From: Trachythela sp. YZ-2020
Taxonomy: Eukaryota; Cnidaria; Anthozoa; Malacalcyonacea; Clavulariidae
DNA length: 64,000 nucleotides
Direction of reading: 5' to 3'
Assembly: GCA_016169945.1 (NCBI GenBank)
Contig: JADLSH010000190.1
Span: 5,332,001 to 5,396,000 of the forward strand
Shown here: positions 11,426 to 23,053 of the stretch, piece after piece
Layout of the letters: each line of letters starts with the position of its first letter
Numbering within the stretch: the stretch's first letter is position 1
Made by a program: the position numbers and the translations under genes
The notes under the pieces: model-generated
What the model saw: only the letters and a program-made list of their open reading frames with translations
The model's database searches: none
What the model was told of the DNA's origin: nothing

Positions 11426-12911
11426 CTTCAAGTTATAATAACTTTTGGGGAGTAAATGTTTTTGTTCAAATGGGCGAGGGGATTCTGCATGCATGTATTT
11501 CTAGAAATTTGGTGTGACGTAGACCCTCGACGTGACTCAGTATATAGTTAATCTTTTAGTTGGACAGTCGCCGGTGTGAGTGTGAAGTGATGTGAATAGC
11601 CCATGCGCTAGTGATTTAGTAGTTATAATATATAGACTTAGTCGAGGACTGCAGTTCTACGGAGGGGACATTCTCGACAATACACTTAATATGTAGTTGC
11701 AAACATAATTGTTCCTTCAAAGTTGAAAAATACTAGCTTGGTTGTTCGATGAATGTATATAGACTTTATCGACATTTTCGATTTATTCACCGGATAGGGC
11801 AGATAAACGGGCTTCGTACAACCGACCCCTGACATGCAACTCTGTACGTACTCTTGCATATCCAGTATCGTGCTGTTATTAGATATTGAAACTTATTTCA
11901 TTTAAATTGTTAGTAGTTCATTGTAACAATAAGTTTGTTACTTTGCATGCATGTTCGTTAGTTATGTCATGTTTCTTTTATACTTAAATTAATTATCGGC
12001 CCCGCAGTAATTGGCAATATGCTGTTGCGGTGGCCCTGCCAAGTTTTGTAAATACGAAGTTTTATATTGGGGAAGTTAATAAATAAAAAATTAAAATAAA
12101 TATTACACAGTTACACGTATTCAGAGCCCACCTGTTGCACTGACGTTGCAGGCCGTATATGACATGGAGACGAGAACCAGTAGGAGGCGTTTTATTACAG
12201 TCATTTCCATGCGTTATGATGCTCTTTTCTTGAAACTTTCTCGAGGCAACCAGATCGCGAAAGCCACCGTAACAATGACAAAATAAGATTATTTTGGTAC
12301 TTGATTCTATAAGATTGATAATAGTATAACAAAAACAATTTCTTGCAGAGAGCGTTCACCTTCGATTGGTACATGTACAACACTGTAATTTGCACTTGAA
12401 TTGTGCGTCTCATGTATATAAGGATGTTGTTTATCGTCAATATAGCCTACTCGCACGTTTTATTAAGCGGTATGATTGACAGTGTCCCCATTCTAGCCCA
12501 CGCATATAGAGTTAACTCTTTGTGTCACGAACGCAAGAGGATCAAACATCGTCCTGAATTGTTCCAAGTCACGTCCATGACTTATTATGTTTGCATGTCG
12601 GACATCTGTGTTTAATTAAAATAGTTGGCCATTTTTGTATAGCTGGTTTGTTTTGTGTTTATTTAGCGAAGCCATTGTTATTGAACCGTTTTTCACAAAC
12701 TTATTGTTTAATTATGGGATGACTTATTGTTCAGAGTGTCGTTCTCACAACCCAAGTTGTTGCCCTTGAGGTTCAATTTCATGCACTTTTGATGTTGGTA
12801 TTTGTTCAAATGTATTAGTATGTTAATTGTGTGTTTGTCTTTAAGAATATTAACTATTGTCATAATTGTCTTTGCTCGGTTGGTCTTAAAATGTTGTACT
12901 TGTAGTTTTAT

Positions 12912-13150
12912 ATATATACTGGGTTTGGTGGATAATCCAAGTGAGTAGATATATACACGATTTAAGACCTAACCAGGAACGGTTGCGAAAAATGCAACAC
13001 TAGGTCCTCTGGCAGGAATTGAACCCACGGCCCTGCGATTCCGGTGCAGCGCTCTAACCAACAGAGCTACAGAGGCCAGTTGCTGAGCTGCAACCGTAAG
13101 TTCTGTACATATAGGTTATCGGGTGTGCGGGTTGTGATAAGGTAAACTTC
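12912..13150 (-). mobile_element. tRNA-derived SINE
   Basis: On the minus strand a tRNA-like body reads GCCTCTGTAGCTCTGTTGG (box A), then GGGTTCAATTCC (box B), and the acceptor arms pair (GGCCTCT with AGAGGACC). The flanking hairpin sequence ACTGGGTTTGGTGGATAATC is shared with the copy at 54516-54905. Confidence 0.75.
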
Positions 13151-13181
13151 AAAGATTTTTTTTTTTTTATATATTTTTTTT

Positions 13182-13405
13182 CTTAAGCTATAATGCAAAA
13201 GCTCACTTCCCTTGTGGTCGTTTGAGCACTCTGGCCCCAAGACACTTCACGCATGTCTGGATGCGCATGTGTCTGAGTATTGTACCACATGCGCTTGGTG
13301 AGGGCAAGAGTATGGTGTATAAAAACGAAGTCACTCGCATCTAGACTGCGTTACAAGCTGCACTGACGAGCCGTTGAAAGGCGAAACATGCATGTCTGCA
13401 GATTT

Positions 13406-13430
<25 letters not shown>
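13182..13430 (+). mobile_element. Hammerhead-ribozyme retrozyme-like element, single copy
   Basis: Matches one unit of the array at 35808-36880 almost throughout, from AAGCTATAATGCAAAAGC to the ribozyme and a TA-rich tail. It ends in a (TA)n run. Confidence 0.8.
13358..13401 (+). ncRNA. Hammerhead ribozyme motif (type I), family 1
   Basis: Stem I CTGCA / TGCAG, core CTGACGA, stem II hairpin, GAAA and cleavage triplet GTC are all present. Stem II has one mismatch (GCCGTTGAAAGGC instead of GCCGTTGAACGGC), which may weaken activity. Confidence 0.8.
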
Positions 13431-13440
<10 letters not shown>

Positions 13441-13539
13441 GGTTTCGTTGATTATATAAACTTTTGGCAGAGTGCTCAATGGATATCCAGAGCATAATTA
13501 TATTAAGATTCAACTACTCAACAAATTTTACTAGGCATC

Positions 13540-13589
13540 TTTATTACTATTTAGTTTCGTACCACAAGATGTGGCACTCATCAGATAAA
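13540..13589 (-). ncRNA. Hammerhead ribozyme motif (type I), family 2, intact core
   Basis: On the minus strand: stem I TTTAT / ATAAA, core CTGATGA, stem II GTGCCAC / GTGGTAC with an ATCTT loop (one G-U pair), GAAA, a minimal stem III (CTA / TAG), and cleavage triplet GTA. All core positions match the hammerhead consensus. Confidence 0.8.
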
Positions 13590-13607
13590 TTAGCCTAATT
13601 AGGTTAA

Positions 13608-13657
13608 TTTATCTAATGAGTGCCACATCTTGTGGTACGAAACTAAATAGTAATAAA
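13608..13657 (+). ncRNA. Hammerhead motif, family 2, mutated core
   Basis: This is the mirror copy of the motif at 13540. The core reads CTAATGA instead of CTGATGA. That replaces an invariant G of the catalytic core, so self-cleavage is expected to be lost. Stems and GAAA are unchanged. Confidence 0.7.
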
Positions 13658-13692
13658 GATGCCTAATAAAATTTGTTGAGTAGTTGAATCTT

Positions 13693-13716
<24 letters not shown>

Positions 13717-13724
<8 letters not shown>

Positions 13725-13910
13725 CAAATCTGCAGACATGCATGTTTCGCCGTTCAACGGCTCGTCAGTGCAGCTTGTAACGCAGTCTAGATGCGAGTGA
13801 CTTCGTATTTATACACCATACTCTTGCCCTCACCCTCACCCTCACCAAGCGCATGTGGTACAATACTCAGACACATTCGCATCCAGACATGCGTGAAGTG
13901 TCATGTATAT
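13717..13910 (-). mobile_element. Hammerhead element family 1, inverted partial copy
   Basis: Reverse-orientation copy of the 282-bp unit, lacking its 5' part. An internal CCCTCAC word is duplicated around 13850. With the plus copy at 13182 it flanks the palindrome at 13501. Confidence 0.75.
13731..13774 (-). ncRNA. Hammerhead ribozyme motif (type I), family 1
   Basis: The reverse complement shows CTGCA, CTGACGA, GCCGTTGAACGGC, GAAA, CATGCATG, then GTC and TGCAG. All positions are intact. Confidence 0.8.
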
Positions 13911-14160
13911 ATACTTGTTCAGATAAAAGGTTCTAAAGTTAACATATACATAAGTAAATAAACTAAAACTGCACTGTAATGTACTCTGTAGTTTTACACA
14001 CTAGTCTTGTAAAAAGTAGAATATAGATTATAGAAAATATACTTTGGGCAAATTCAAACTAATTGAAATGAAATCCAACATGGCTGACATTAAACGTACT
14101 GTACACCAAAATACTCCTCGTTGTCCGAGGATTCAAGCGCGATTTAGCTTGCCTTAACGT

Positions 14161-16061
14161 TCCGGTTTAATAGGGGTTTTTTGGCCGAAATGCTGCGCAT
14201 AAATGTTTTTATAATCTTGACTACTGCATAAAAATGTTTTCCTCATATTTAAATTTTTCCCGACAAGTCAAATTGACATATGCAAATATTTCGAAGTTTA
14301 GCAATGCAAAATTACGTTTTCAAAATTACGCGACCTGCCCTAAAATGATTTGAGTTGAATGTCAGTTTTTTGACGATGAGACAGATGGCTCTGGTTTCAC
14401 ATTCGCAGCTCCATATTCACATTCGAATGTAGAGCCAGATAGGAAATTTTCATAGTAAAACCGCAATAACTTCGGAATGGTTAAGCAATAGAAAAAATAT
14501 TCAATGCCGTTCTTCATTAATATTAAATGAATCGAATAAATTTTTAGCTTATCAGGTTTTCTCTGGAGGCCTCGCATGCAGAATATAAGGCACGGTCATG
14601 ATCGAATGTAGAGCCAGAGTTGTCAAATTCGCGGAAAAATCCTTATATCTCAAGAATGAAGAATTGTTTGAAACTATCAAATTTATTAGATATACTTCTT
14701 ATATGAGATACTATTTTATGTTTGTATGTCTTAATTTCGGGTCCACAGTAATTGGCTCACGCTGTTGCGGTCACCCTGCCTATAGTCGTATGTCTTGTTT
14801 TGTCATACTGTATGCTGTTATTGTGTTATGTATGGTAATATTGGCTGCACCGTATTGTAATAAATACTGCACCGAACAATATTGCAAAGAAACATCATCG
14901 TTGTTACGACTTACGATAATACGTGCGCCAATAATTACCACTATAGGGTTTCGCCATGCAAATTATTAACGCCATATAAGATAACAAGTCACGCGGGCAG
15001 TTGAGAAATGAATAAAGGATGCTGTGATTACCGCCATATAACTGGTAAAAACATTCTACCCGCTTACTCGAGACTTTAGTTATCAGAACACTTGCGCCCC
15101 ATTCGATCGCGAATGATGAAGATTTGCATTGTGGTAATTCTAAATTCTCTGGTAAAGTTTGGGCATCTCAATAACTTTTTTGCTTAAGATATGCTACGAG
15201 GGCGTACAATGATGAAGTGACGCCAACAGGAGGCAAGAACAGACTGGGATCATATAGAGGTTCAAACACTGGGTTTGAGAGTGTGGGACCTGTCTGGCTT
15301 TGCCCGGTTACTGCCCCGCTACTAGCGCCGACAGCTCAATAAATGAGGAGCTACGATAGACTCAATAAATGAGGAGCTTGCGCGTTGTTTGGATTTGAGG
15401 GGAGTTAACTTACATCACCTGTTCTGTAACTCTGAAGTCGATCCTAACTCATTCATTTGCGCAACCGTGTTCGCCACTAGACCAGCACGAAATACACTTG
15501 GTTGGGAGGCACAAGATCAACCCACTGACAATCCAAACGCAGGTGGCTCAGCTGTACAATTAGATTCAATAGTTGCCTGGCCTCCATTTATAAATATATA
15601 TTTTCCAACTTTTTTTCTCAGTAAACTGGCGAAAATTTTCCTTTCAGATCGTTACACTTTGCGTGCCAAATAACTAATGAACATATGTTGCGCGAGCGCA
15701 CGCGAGGCACATCGCGGCATCCAACTTCCGGAACACGCATGGTTCTCTAGCTATTAACTTTGGTTAATATATAACCTCATTAAAACTTCTCATCCAAGCA
15801 AGTAATTAAATTAACCTTGGGAAATCTGACAGGCCACGCTGTATCGTTTTATCTCGAGTTGAAATTGTTCGTCCTTTAAACAACACAATATGATACCTAC
15901 CATAGTATTTATATTAAATACCTAAGCTATAAATATTACTTTAAACTATTTTCAAATTGAACTTCACTTCTCTCCGCAGTTAGCCTCGATCAGGAGGGTT
16001 CCCGTTTAGCTTTAGCATGTAGCCTGTAGTCAGGTGCAGACTAGGTAAACAATACTCTTTG
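14161..16061. other. Intergenic, no recognised gene
   Basis: No coding or structural gene was found. Around 14735-14785 the sequence CAGTAATTGGC followed by GCTGTTGCGG resembles 12003-12045, a short shared repeat. CAATAAATGAGGAGCT is duplicated at about 15335-15375. This stretch is downstream of the GPCR stop codon. Confidence 0.5.
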
Positions 16062-19000
16062 TTAACTTTTGGTGATCACCTTAACTAGTTCAATTTCTTC
16101 CTGAGCAACTCTTTCAGTAGACTGACCCATGCACTCGTTTCTGTCGGGCTTTAAGCTGCCATTGTCGCTCTCCTGTACGGTGTATTTTTTCTTCACTGTG
16201 AATGGTGAGCTGTTGAAAATTTTCCTTAAAAATACTGGTGTAACTGAAATTCCAGATTTTCCAGGGCTGCCTTCACTAGTTGATAAAGTATCACCTACAA
16301 AAGGATGGTAAATATTTTGTCGGATAAACTAATAAGCAGCATGAACTTACTGTTTCTTTAAGCAGGACTCGGAAACAGAAAAAAAATATGGCAAAGTTTG
16401 CCGTGTTCACACTTACAGGTATTGCTCTTGATATTGGCATAGGTAGTATTTCTGGCATCACGAGCTTTCTTTTCTTTGCTGATTGCTTCATGAACCTAAG
16501 GAAAAAGATAAGGTACTCCATGTTACATTCTTGTCATGCAACATGCCATACAGGAGAGTAACAGTGATTTGAAACACCATAAATTGTGTTCCAAAACGAT
16601 GTGCTTATAGCCGAGTTGTTAAACATACTTGGAGGTGTTTTAACATAACTAAAATAAAAGACTTTGAGTGTATGAAATAGCTTCTTTAACGAATCAGTGG
16701 ACGATTATCACAGTGATATCAAGACAAAGATATGGAGCTAATTTTTTTTGGATTTTGTTAATTATATTAACGAGCTTGAGAAATTTAAAAAGTTGTTCTA
16801 CAATGTTCTACATTCAAAAAAGTTGTTGTCACAATATGTGTGCTGTAATTCTGTAACACGCTTTCTTAATTCTTAAAACGTACCTTTCTATTGATAAGCA
16901 CATGAAAAACAAATATCATCAGTCCTTGTAGAGAGTTAAATATGGCGAATAGATATTTAAACACAAGTACATCTTCATTGAATACCAGTAAACCAAACAC
17001 CCATGTGAGTCCTAGTATAGGTAGTAGTATAGCTGAACCTTTCAGACCGATTTTTGCTTTTCTTAACGTGGTACCAGCTTCTGTACGGGTTGCACTAACT
17101 TCGCTGGAGGATAACGCATTTCGTAAGGCCAGAATAAAAATAACCAAGTTGATCTGAAAAAAAGTCAAACCTGTTTTAAGCTGGTACTATTGGAGAGTCC
17201 TTTGGCGGCAGTTTAATGAAGTGTCCACTTAAAGGATGTTCTAGTCACCCGGTCTCAGTTTGAATACACACTTTGCTATATGCTTGGAAGGGCAATACGA
17301 AGTTTTATAATCATTTGTCCTTATACAATAATCCAAACGTTTTCAACGATCAAAAGCATAACAAAACGGTATAATGAGTCAGGCGTACTCTACCTAAAAA
17401 CAGTTCTGACACGACGTGAATGAAATAAAGTGAAAACATCCACTTCGTTCCGAATATTGTGCGTAATGTTTAATACTGTTGAACATTTCCAGTTGGCGAA
17501 ACACAAAGCGCGACATTTTGGAACGTTGAAAGAATGAAGAAAATCCTTTCCTTTAAACAGAGACGTTTTGTGCGTTTTGCCGACTTTCAGAATGTATTGT
17601 GGTTGGATTTCGGAATTTTGCCACTGCTTTTATGTTCTTCATTTCGATCTTGTCTTTTTAATATGTCGCTATGTTGTTTGCTATATATCGTAATTTCAAC
17701 ACAACCTGTCCGAATTTGCAATAAATCCGCCCTTTTGGAGGTTCTAATTAAAAGAGTGAAGAATAATGCATTTAATACGATTCCCCGGTTTTCTTTCTTC
17801 AGTTTGTAAATTTCATTGAAAAATCATTGGTTATATGGATTTTGAAAACTAAGTTTACCAGTAAGATTAAGCCTATGGTACCAACAAAAGTCCAGAACAA
17901 AACACCACCACCGCGGCACCAACATGCATTCTCGGTTATAAAATCTTCTCTGTCATTTACTCCAACTAACACCGACACAAGAATAACTGGGATACCTTAA
18001 TAAGAATAGATAGAGACATTTGTTGAGGTGAAGTAAAGTGGGAGTACGCTAATCATTTTCATTTACCACTGAGAGCTGAGCTGAATTACGAAGGCGCAGC
18101 TTAAACTTATCGAATTGGATGCTGAATAAGGGCTGCTACCACATGACTCATGTCTGATCAAGTACAGCTCCAAAATTTCTCCTTATCGTGGGAGATTTCC
18201 CTCTTATCATCCCTATACTACTTACCCCAACCAATAACATAAAATGCCTTCAGATGTTTTCCTCCCAAACCCAAACCTGTGTAGACATTCACAAGTTGAA
18301 GGTAAATGATAACTCCTTCACATAACATCCATCCAAAAAGAGCGAGTACAAAGAAATATAACAATATGGAAACGGCTATACAGAATGTCTAGAAAAGAAT
18401 GTGAAAGGATTGGTGGAATGGAAAGTGTGATGTTTTATCGAAACTTTAAGCAAATAAACAAGACGGAAAGGCATTGTTGAAACAAAATAATTGGCAAATG
18501 TCTCCTGATTTCGCCTGAGTTTATTTTTACCTCATCTTTTTGTGCGGGTCCAGCTAGGATAGCAAGCAAATCTGTCATTCCAATCGCAGCACAGAGATGC
18601 ATGAGCACTTGGGAAGGTACTTTGCTCTTGGCATTCTTATGAAGTCTTTTCCACAGCAATGCGTGTGTTAATATCGTCAGAAATACTCCAAGCAGCGACA
18701 CGGAACAGCCAATGGTAGATATAACCTCTAAAGCTTGCCTCTCAGCTTCGCTTATCTTGAATAAATATATATAGTATAGATTAGAGTATAGCAGATAGAT
18801 ATTAACTATCGTCTCGAGCATTTTTATCCTTCAAATCTTACCACATCTCTTGAAATGTCCATGGAAGCAAAGGCTGTGAGGTGCGTACATTCACATATCA
18901 AGCGGTTATTGTCTTTGACTCTTACACATCCATCTGTTTTCCACCTATTTTCACTTAATTGTGGTTTCCAGTATACACATGCTTCAGATTCGTTCTGAAA

Positions 19001-20601
19001 GTCAAGACATAATTCAAATCTAAAAAGTTGTTTTTCAGTTATTGGATTGCGTCGCTTTGCATTTTGTTATATCGTATTCTATTGTTTACAACTGTATTCT
19101 ATTCCATCCTATTGTATTCCATTTTATTCCATTGTAGGCCACTGTAGTCTATTCTGCCCTGATGTTTTCTACTCTACTCTACTTCAATTTTACTCAGTTA
19201 AATTCTGTACTATTTGATTCAATATTATTCTAAATGGCACACAGCCATTAGGTCGAGAACAAAAGAGACCTTCATTACCAGTTCTTCTGCGTCCCAGCTG
19301 ATACGAACAGGTTCTAAAAACGGCATCTTCGGCTCAGGTCGTATATTTACACTGATGATCTTGCTATTTATTTTTGCATAAACATTATCACCATGAAAGC
19401 TGTTTCTAAGAAAGGAATGTAATGTCTTATACCACAGGACAACGACCACAGCACCAGAATCTTTCGGTAATGCATTGGGCGAAAAATTGAACGATGCATT
19501 TGGAAAATTGAAAAGTCTTTCCTTTTCTGACAATGGTACGTGTTTTATATATTTGACGCGTAGCTGTACGTTGGAATAGTTTCGAAATTTGGGCAAAGCA
19601 TTTGTGTTGTTTCTTAAGTTCTCTCCATATTGGAATCCATAACTTTCCAACGTTAGTACCAGATCACGAATCACTTTTTCGCTCTAAAAAATGTAAGAAA
19701 ATAATAGCATAGGGGACTCAAATTGAAGATATACATGACATTTGCGAGAGAACTTATACTCTATGGCTCAGAGACGTAGGCTTTACGGAATAGAGAAAAA
19801 CAGCAGCTACAATGGTGGATATAACTTGTTAATAATATTCCAAGGTGTATCTAACCTTAAATATTCTTCCTTCGCCCTAGACAATGTTGTCATTTTGCAT
19901 TTGAACTGTGTGGAAAATAATAGTAACATTGAATGATGGAGAGGGGGCGAAAGCCTAATGAAGTTAGTTGAATGTTTTGTCCATGATTGTAGATAGAACA
20001 GCAATTAAAATGCTTGGAGAATGCTGGGAATATTCTTGAGAGACAAACGAAGGAATGATGACATAAATTGAAAGCTGTGGTTGTTGGGATATGGAGGAAT
20101 ATTTGAGCCAAATTATGGGATAAGAGGAAGATCCAGTCAAGGTAGCATGGAGACATCATGTAGAAGGACGAAGAATAGTTGGGAGTCAGAGGATGAGATG
20201 GAGGGATAATTTGGAAAGAGATTTGAGGGTAATAAACCTAAGACGATAACCAGGATAACATTCAACCTCATCAGGGACTTAACAGGATTTGTTGGTTTTT
20301 GGGACTTAATTATTTTCAGTCACAAACTCACCGTCATGTTTCTCCACGATTTTGTATTCCTATGATCCAATATATTGCTCGCTGGACCCAATATGTTGAG
20401 ACTGCTATCAGAAATATTTAGATGAACGATTTTTTGAAGTATTCTGACTGTCTCAGTAAGATTTTGCTTGTTCACTCCGTTTTCTCTTTGTTCCTCATTC
20501 ATCTTATCAAGATCTGTTAATTTGAACAGTTTGTTGATAATCTTTTGTGCACCTTCTTTTCGGGCTTCATCTGATATATTCTTATGATAGAGTTTATCGA
20601 C
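16062..20601 (-). CDS. Adhesion G protein-coupled receptor: GAIN, GPS, 7TM and tail exons
   Basis: Nine exons on the minus strand join with consistent phases: 20601-20332, 19683-19279, 18994-18842, 18755-18531, 18388-18226, 17995-17859, 17153-16884, 16495-16417 and 16294-16062 (stop). The first two encode a GAIN-like region (VDKLYHK..., SEKVIRDLV...). The third is the GPS box with ACVYWK, GCVRV and CECTHLTAFASMD, and its HL/T autoproteolysis site is intact. The next exons give TM1-2 (VISTIGCSVSLLGVFLTIL), TM3 (LFGWMLCEGVIIYLQL), TM4-5 with the ACWC loop, and TM6-7 (ILPILGLTWVFGLLVF, FNSLQGLMIFVFHVL). A tail of about 100 residues follows. These are hallmarks of family B2 receptors. The lectin and EGF exons at 24-37 kb on the same strand are the likely ectodomain. 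The joining exon (phase 1 to 0) was not found. Confidence 0.9.
19740..20240 (+). pseudogene. Decayed LINE reverse-transcriptase tail in a GPCR intron
   Basis: Plus-strand fragments resemble the C-terminal part of non-LTR reverse transcriptases: a LILYGSE-like start, then VEGRRIVGSQRMRWRDNLER near 20160-20215. Stops and frameshifts are frequent. It lies in the intron between the two GAIN exons. Confidence 0.5.
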
Positions 20602-21194
20602 CTGAAAATTGAATCATGAACTGATATATAAGTGAGATTTCTGTTTTCGTACCGTAGATAATATTTCAAATACAAAAATGAGAGTTGCATCGAGCTAACT
20701 CCAAGGACTTGATATCTTGTCCAGTCATAATGTGAAGTATGAAGTGATCTCTCATGCTCATAAATCATTAATTACTAAGGTGAGATGCATTAATTTTGAT
20801 CCAGTCCTAGGATAGAATCAATATAGTTCACCAGGTATCCTGTATGATTATGTAAACAAGATAGAGTAATATGTTTGGCTATATTCCTCATGAATTATTG
20901 ATGAGTTTGAAATTCTATCGAGGACTGTTAAAAGATAAATCCCGATGGTGATATAAAATAAACTACAAAATAATATAGATTCTCTTGCCTGATTGTCCAG
21001 TTCACCAAAAGTTGAACGCGAGTCTAAACAAATGTGCGAGTTTATTAAAGCAGGCAGAAAAATTGAATTTAACTCTCATTTTAGGGACTGTGCATTATTA
21101 ACATTCAAAGGAGGAGTGTCGTTGGAATTGGGGGGGGATATTTTCTAAAGAACACTTTACGGGATATGAAGTATTTTTAGTTTTAACAGTCACG
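20602..21194. other. Intron, no recognised feature
   Basis: AT-rich sequence upstream of the first GAIN exon. The exon expected to convert phase 1 (EGF exons) to phase 0 (GAIN exon) is not apparent here. Confidence 0.4.
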
Positions 21195-21773
21195 TATGCT
21201 AGGCCAAACGTGACAAAATATCAAGTATAATATTTTTACATCAAGTCGTTCGTGTTTAATATCAAATGTCGATATTTTACAATCAAGACGTTCGTTTTTA
21301 TATCAAGTGTCGATATTTTACAATCAAGATTGTCATGTTTTATATCAAGCTAAATCGCATATTTTTATATCAAGTAAATTGCGTATTACATCAAGTATTA
21401 CAGGTTTTTATAATTCAAGTTTCGCGTGTGTTTTATATCAAGAAGGGAGAGGATGTATTTTGATCAGAGTTCTTCAGACGGGGGGTAAATCACGTGTTTT
21501 CTGCACCGGGGGGAAATATGGCACAAGGCTAAATTGAAACGGGGGGCCGTTGATATTTTCCGAATTTCGGCCGAACCGAAAATTTACAATTTTAGCGCCC
21601 ATCGCCGCTTCGAACACGTGTGATCTTCTCGACGATTTTCTTTCGTTGTTTATATGGATAATTTGAGCCCCAACCCAGAAAATGGGGGTGAAAATCTTGT
21701 GCGAACAATATTGAATTCTGTGAGAGATATGCAGACTTCAGGAACTACAACCGATACAAACCAAACTGACCTA

Positions 21774-22263
21774 TTTTGGCACGAAAATCTCTAGGCTGGG
21801 TAACACTTGAAGAGCGTAGGGCACAAATGAAAGCCAGGCTCATGTACAAGACAGTTAATGGTTTAGCCCCCCAACGACTATGCGAAGCTTTCCAAAATCT
21901 GAATACCATTCATGACCATAATCTGAGAGGTTCTTCAACAAGGTTTTATATTCCAAGACCAAAAACGGAATCCTTAAAAAAAAGCTTCCAATATTGTGGG
22001 GCTAAACTATGGAATCAGATACCTGAAGAGATACGCAATTCGGTATCGTATAATTCGTTCTGTAAAAAGCTATCTTCCTCGACCTTAATCTCGACTTAAA
22101 GTAGTAGTTAATTTTTTGTCTAAATAGGTATATAATTGTATTTGTTATGTATGTAATATTAGAGCTAGTATATAAATAATAATTTGTAAGTACACATCCC
22201 TTTTGGAAATCAGCTTTTGCTGAAAAGGCCAATGTGTTTAAATAAAGTTGATCTATCTATCTA
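21774..22263 (+). mobile_element. LINE 3' end inserted in a foldback arm
   Basis: A plus-strand frame (21776-22099) encodes a reverse-transcriptase tail (LGWVTLEERRAQMKARLMYK, SFQYCGAKLWNQIPEEIRN), followed by a 3' UTR ending AATAAAGTTGATCTATCTATC. The ending in short tandem repeats is typical of CR1/L2-type LINEs. The 5' end is truncated. Confidence 0.8.
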
Positions 22264-22384
22264 TCATACTAGAAGCGGCGCTGAGGTAGATGCCGCAAGT
22301 TCACCGAACAAGAGCTCAACCGTAGGTTTCGAATACTACGCAATAACGAAACTCAAGGTGAAACAGGCCAAGGCAATTCAAATG

Positions 22385-23053
22385 CTACGAATTTCGGCCA
22401 GTTGTCTCGGCAATATAATCCAAGCCAAAACTATGGCTACGGCAACAGCGCTCGAAGAACAAGGCAGGCTTCGCCATACACGCGACGGAATCAGCAAAGT
22501 GTGTCAATCCGTCAAACCAGAACCACATTAGCCAGCACCTCACGCCCAGTAGCAACCACAACAAAAGAGGTAATTTTACTGACTTCGCCGAGTGAAACAG
22601 ATGTGCCAAAATAGCCCAAAATGTCAGTGGAGTTGCATCGGAACGGCATGATTTTGGTTGCTCCTGGCCGTGGTTCTGGTTTGCATTGACGGGTTGACAC
22701 ACTTCGCTGATTCCGTCGCATGTATGGCGAAGGCTGCCTTGTTCTTCGAGCGCTGTTGCCGTAGCCATAGTTTTGGCTTGGATTATATTGCGGAGACAAC
22801 TGGCCGAAATTCGCAGCATTTGAATTGCCTTGGCCTGTTTCACCTTGAGTTTCGTTATTGCGTGGTATTCGAAACCTACGGTTGAGCTCTTGTTCGGTGA
22901 ACTTGCGGCGTCTACCTCAGCGCCGCTTCTAGTATGGTCAGTTTGGTTTGTATCGGTTGTAGTTCCTGAAGTCTGCATATCTCTCACAGAATTCAATATT
23001 GTTCGCACAAGATTTTCAACCCCATTTTCTGGATTAGGGCTCAAATTATCCAT
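22385..23053 (-). pseudogene. Foldback-arm reading frame, unknown protein
   Basis: The minus-strand start MDNLSPNPENG continues through LVRTILNSVRDMQT. Another frame across the same arm reads QYNPSQNYGYGNSARRTRQ and, in the left arm, KEVILLTSPSETDVP. The last segment resembles a short motif in cnidarian HECT-ligase-like proteins, but that recall is weak. Frames change along the arm, so it is at best a decayed captured gene piece. Confidence 0.35.

Larger units (their letters stand above)
9585..11508 (+). repeat. Probable 3' LTR of BEL/Pao, interrupted by hAT elements
   Basis: Diverged copy of 3650-4113 (for example TGTGGTCAATA, ATTGATTGATCTTAAAAAT, TTCTGCATGCATGTATTTCTAG). It is split by two hAT-like insertions at 9943-10545 and 10608-11425. 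Confidence 0.6.
13501..13694. mobile_element. Palindromic (head-to-head) hammerhead element
   Basis: Two arms of about 95 bp are nearly perfect inverted copies around AGATAAATTAGCCTAATTAG. Each arm carries a hammerhead motif, and (TA)n follows on the right. The motif AGAGTGCTCAA lies just outside at 13469-13479. Structure and motif type recall the terminal regions of Penelope-like elements, which are known to encode hammerheads. No reverse transcriptase is nearby. Confidence 0.7.
12106..14160 (+). repeat. Long dispersed repeat, copy 1 (interrupted)
   Basis: This matches 42086-43640 in the same orientation, sharing for example TGCACTGACGTTGCAGGCCG, GAGAGCGTTCACCTTC and CAAATTCAAACTAATTG. Copy 1 carries a roughly 1-kb insertion at about 12912-13960 made of a SINE and hammerhead elements. 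Copy 2 carries a MITE at 43081. The type of parent element is unknown. A short conserved frame near the 3' end (ATGGCTGAC / ATGGCTGGC start) is interrupted in copy 1. Confidence 0.7.

Noticed and set aside
12980..13070. Functional tRNA gene on the minus strand
   Set aside because: The body is embedded in a repeated SINE with conserved flanks and copies at 54712. The anticodon stem has a mismatch, so it is a SINE head.
20270..20330. Possible hammerhead core (CTGATGAG on the minus strand near 20270)
   Set aside because: No GAAA, stem II or pairing stem I follows at the required spacing.
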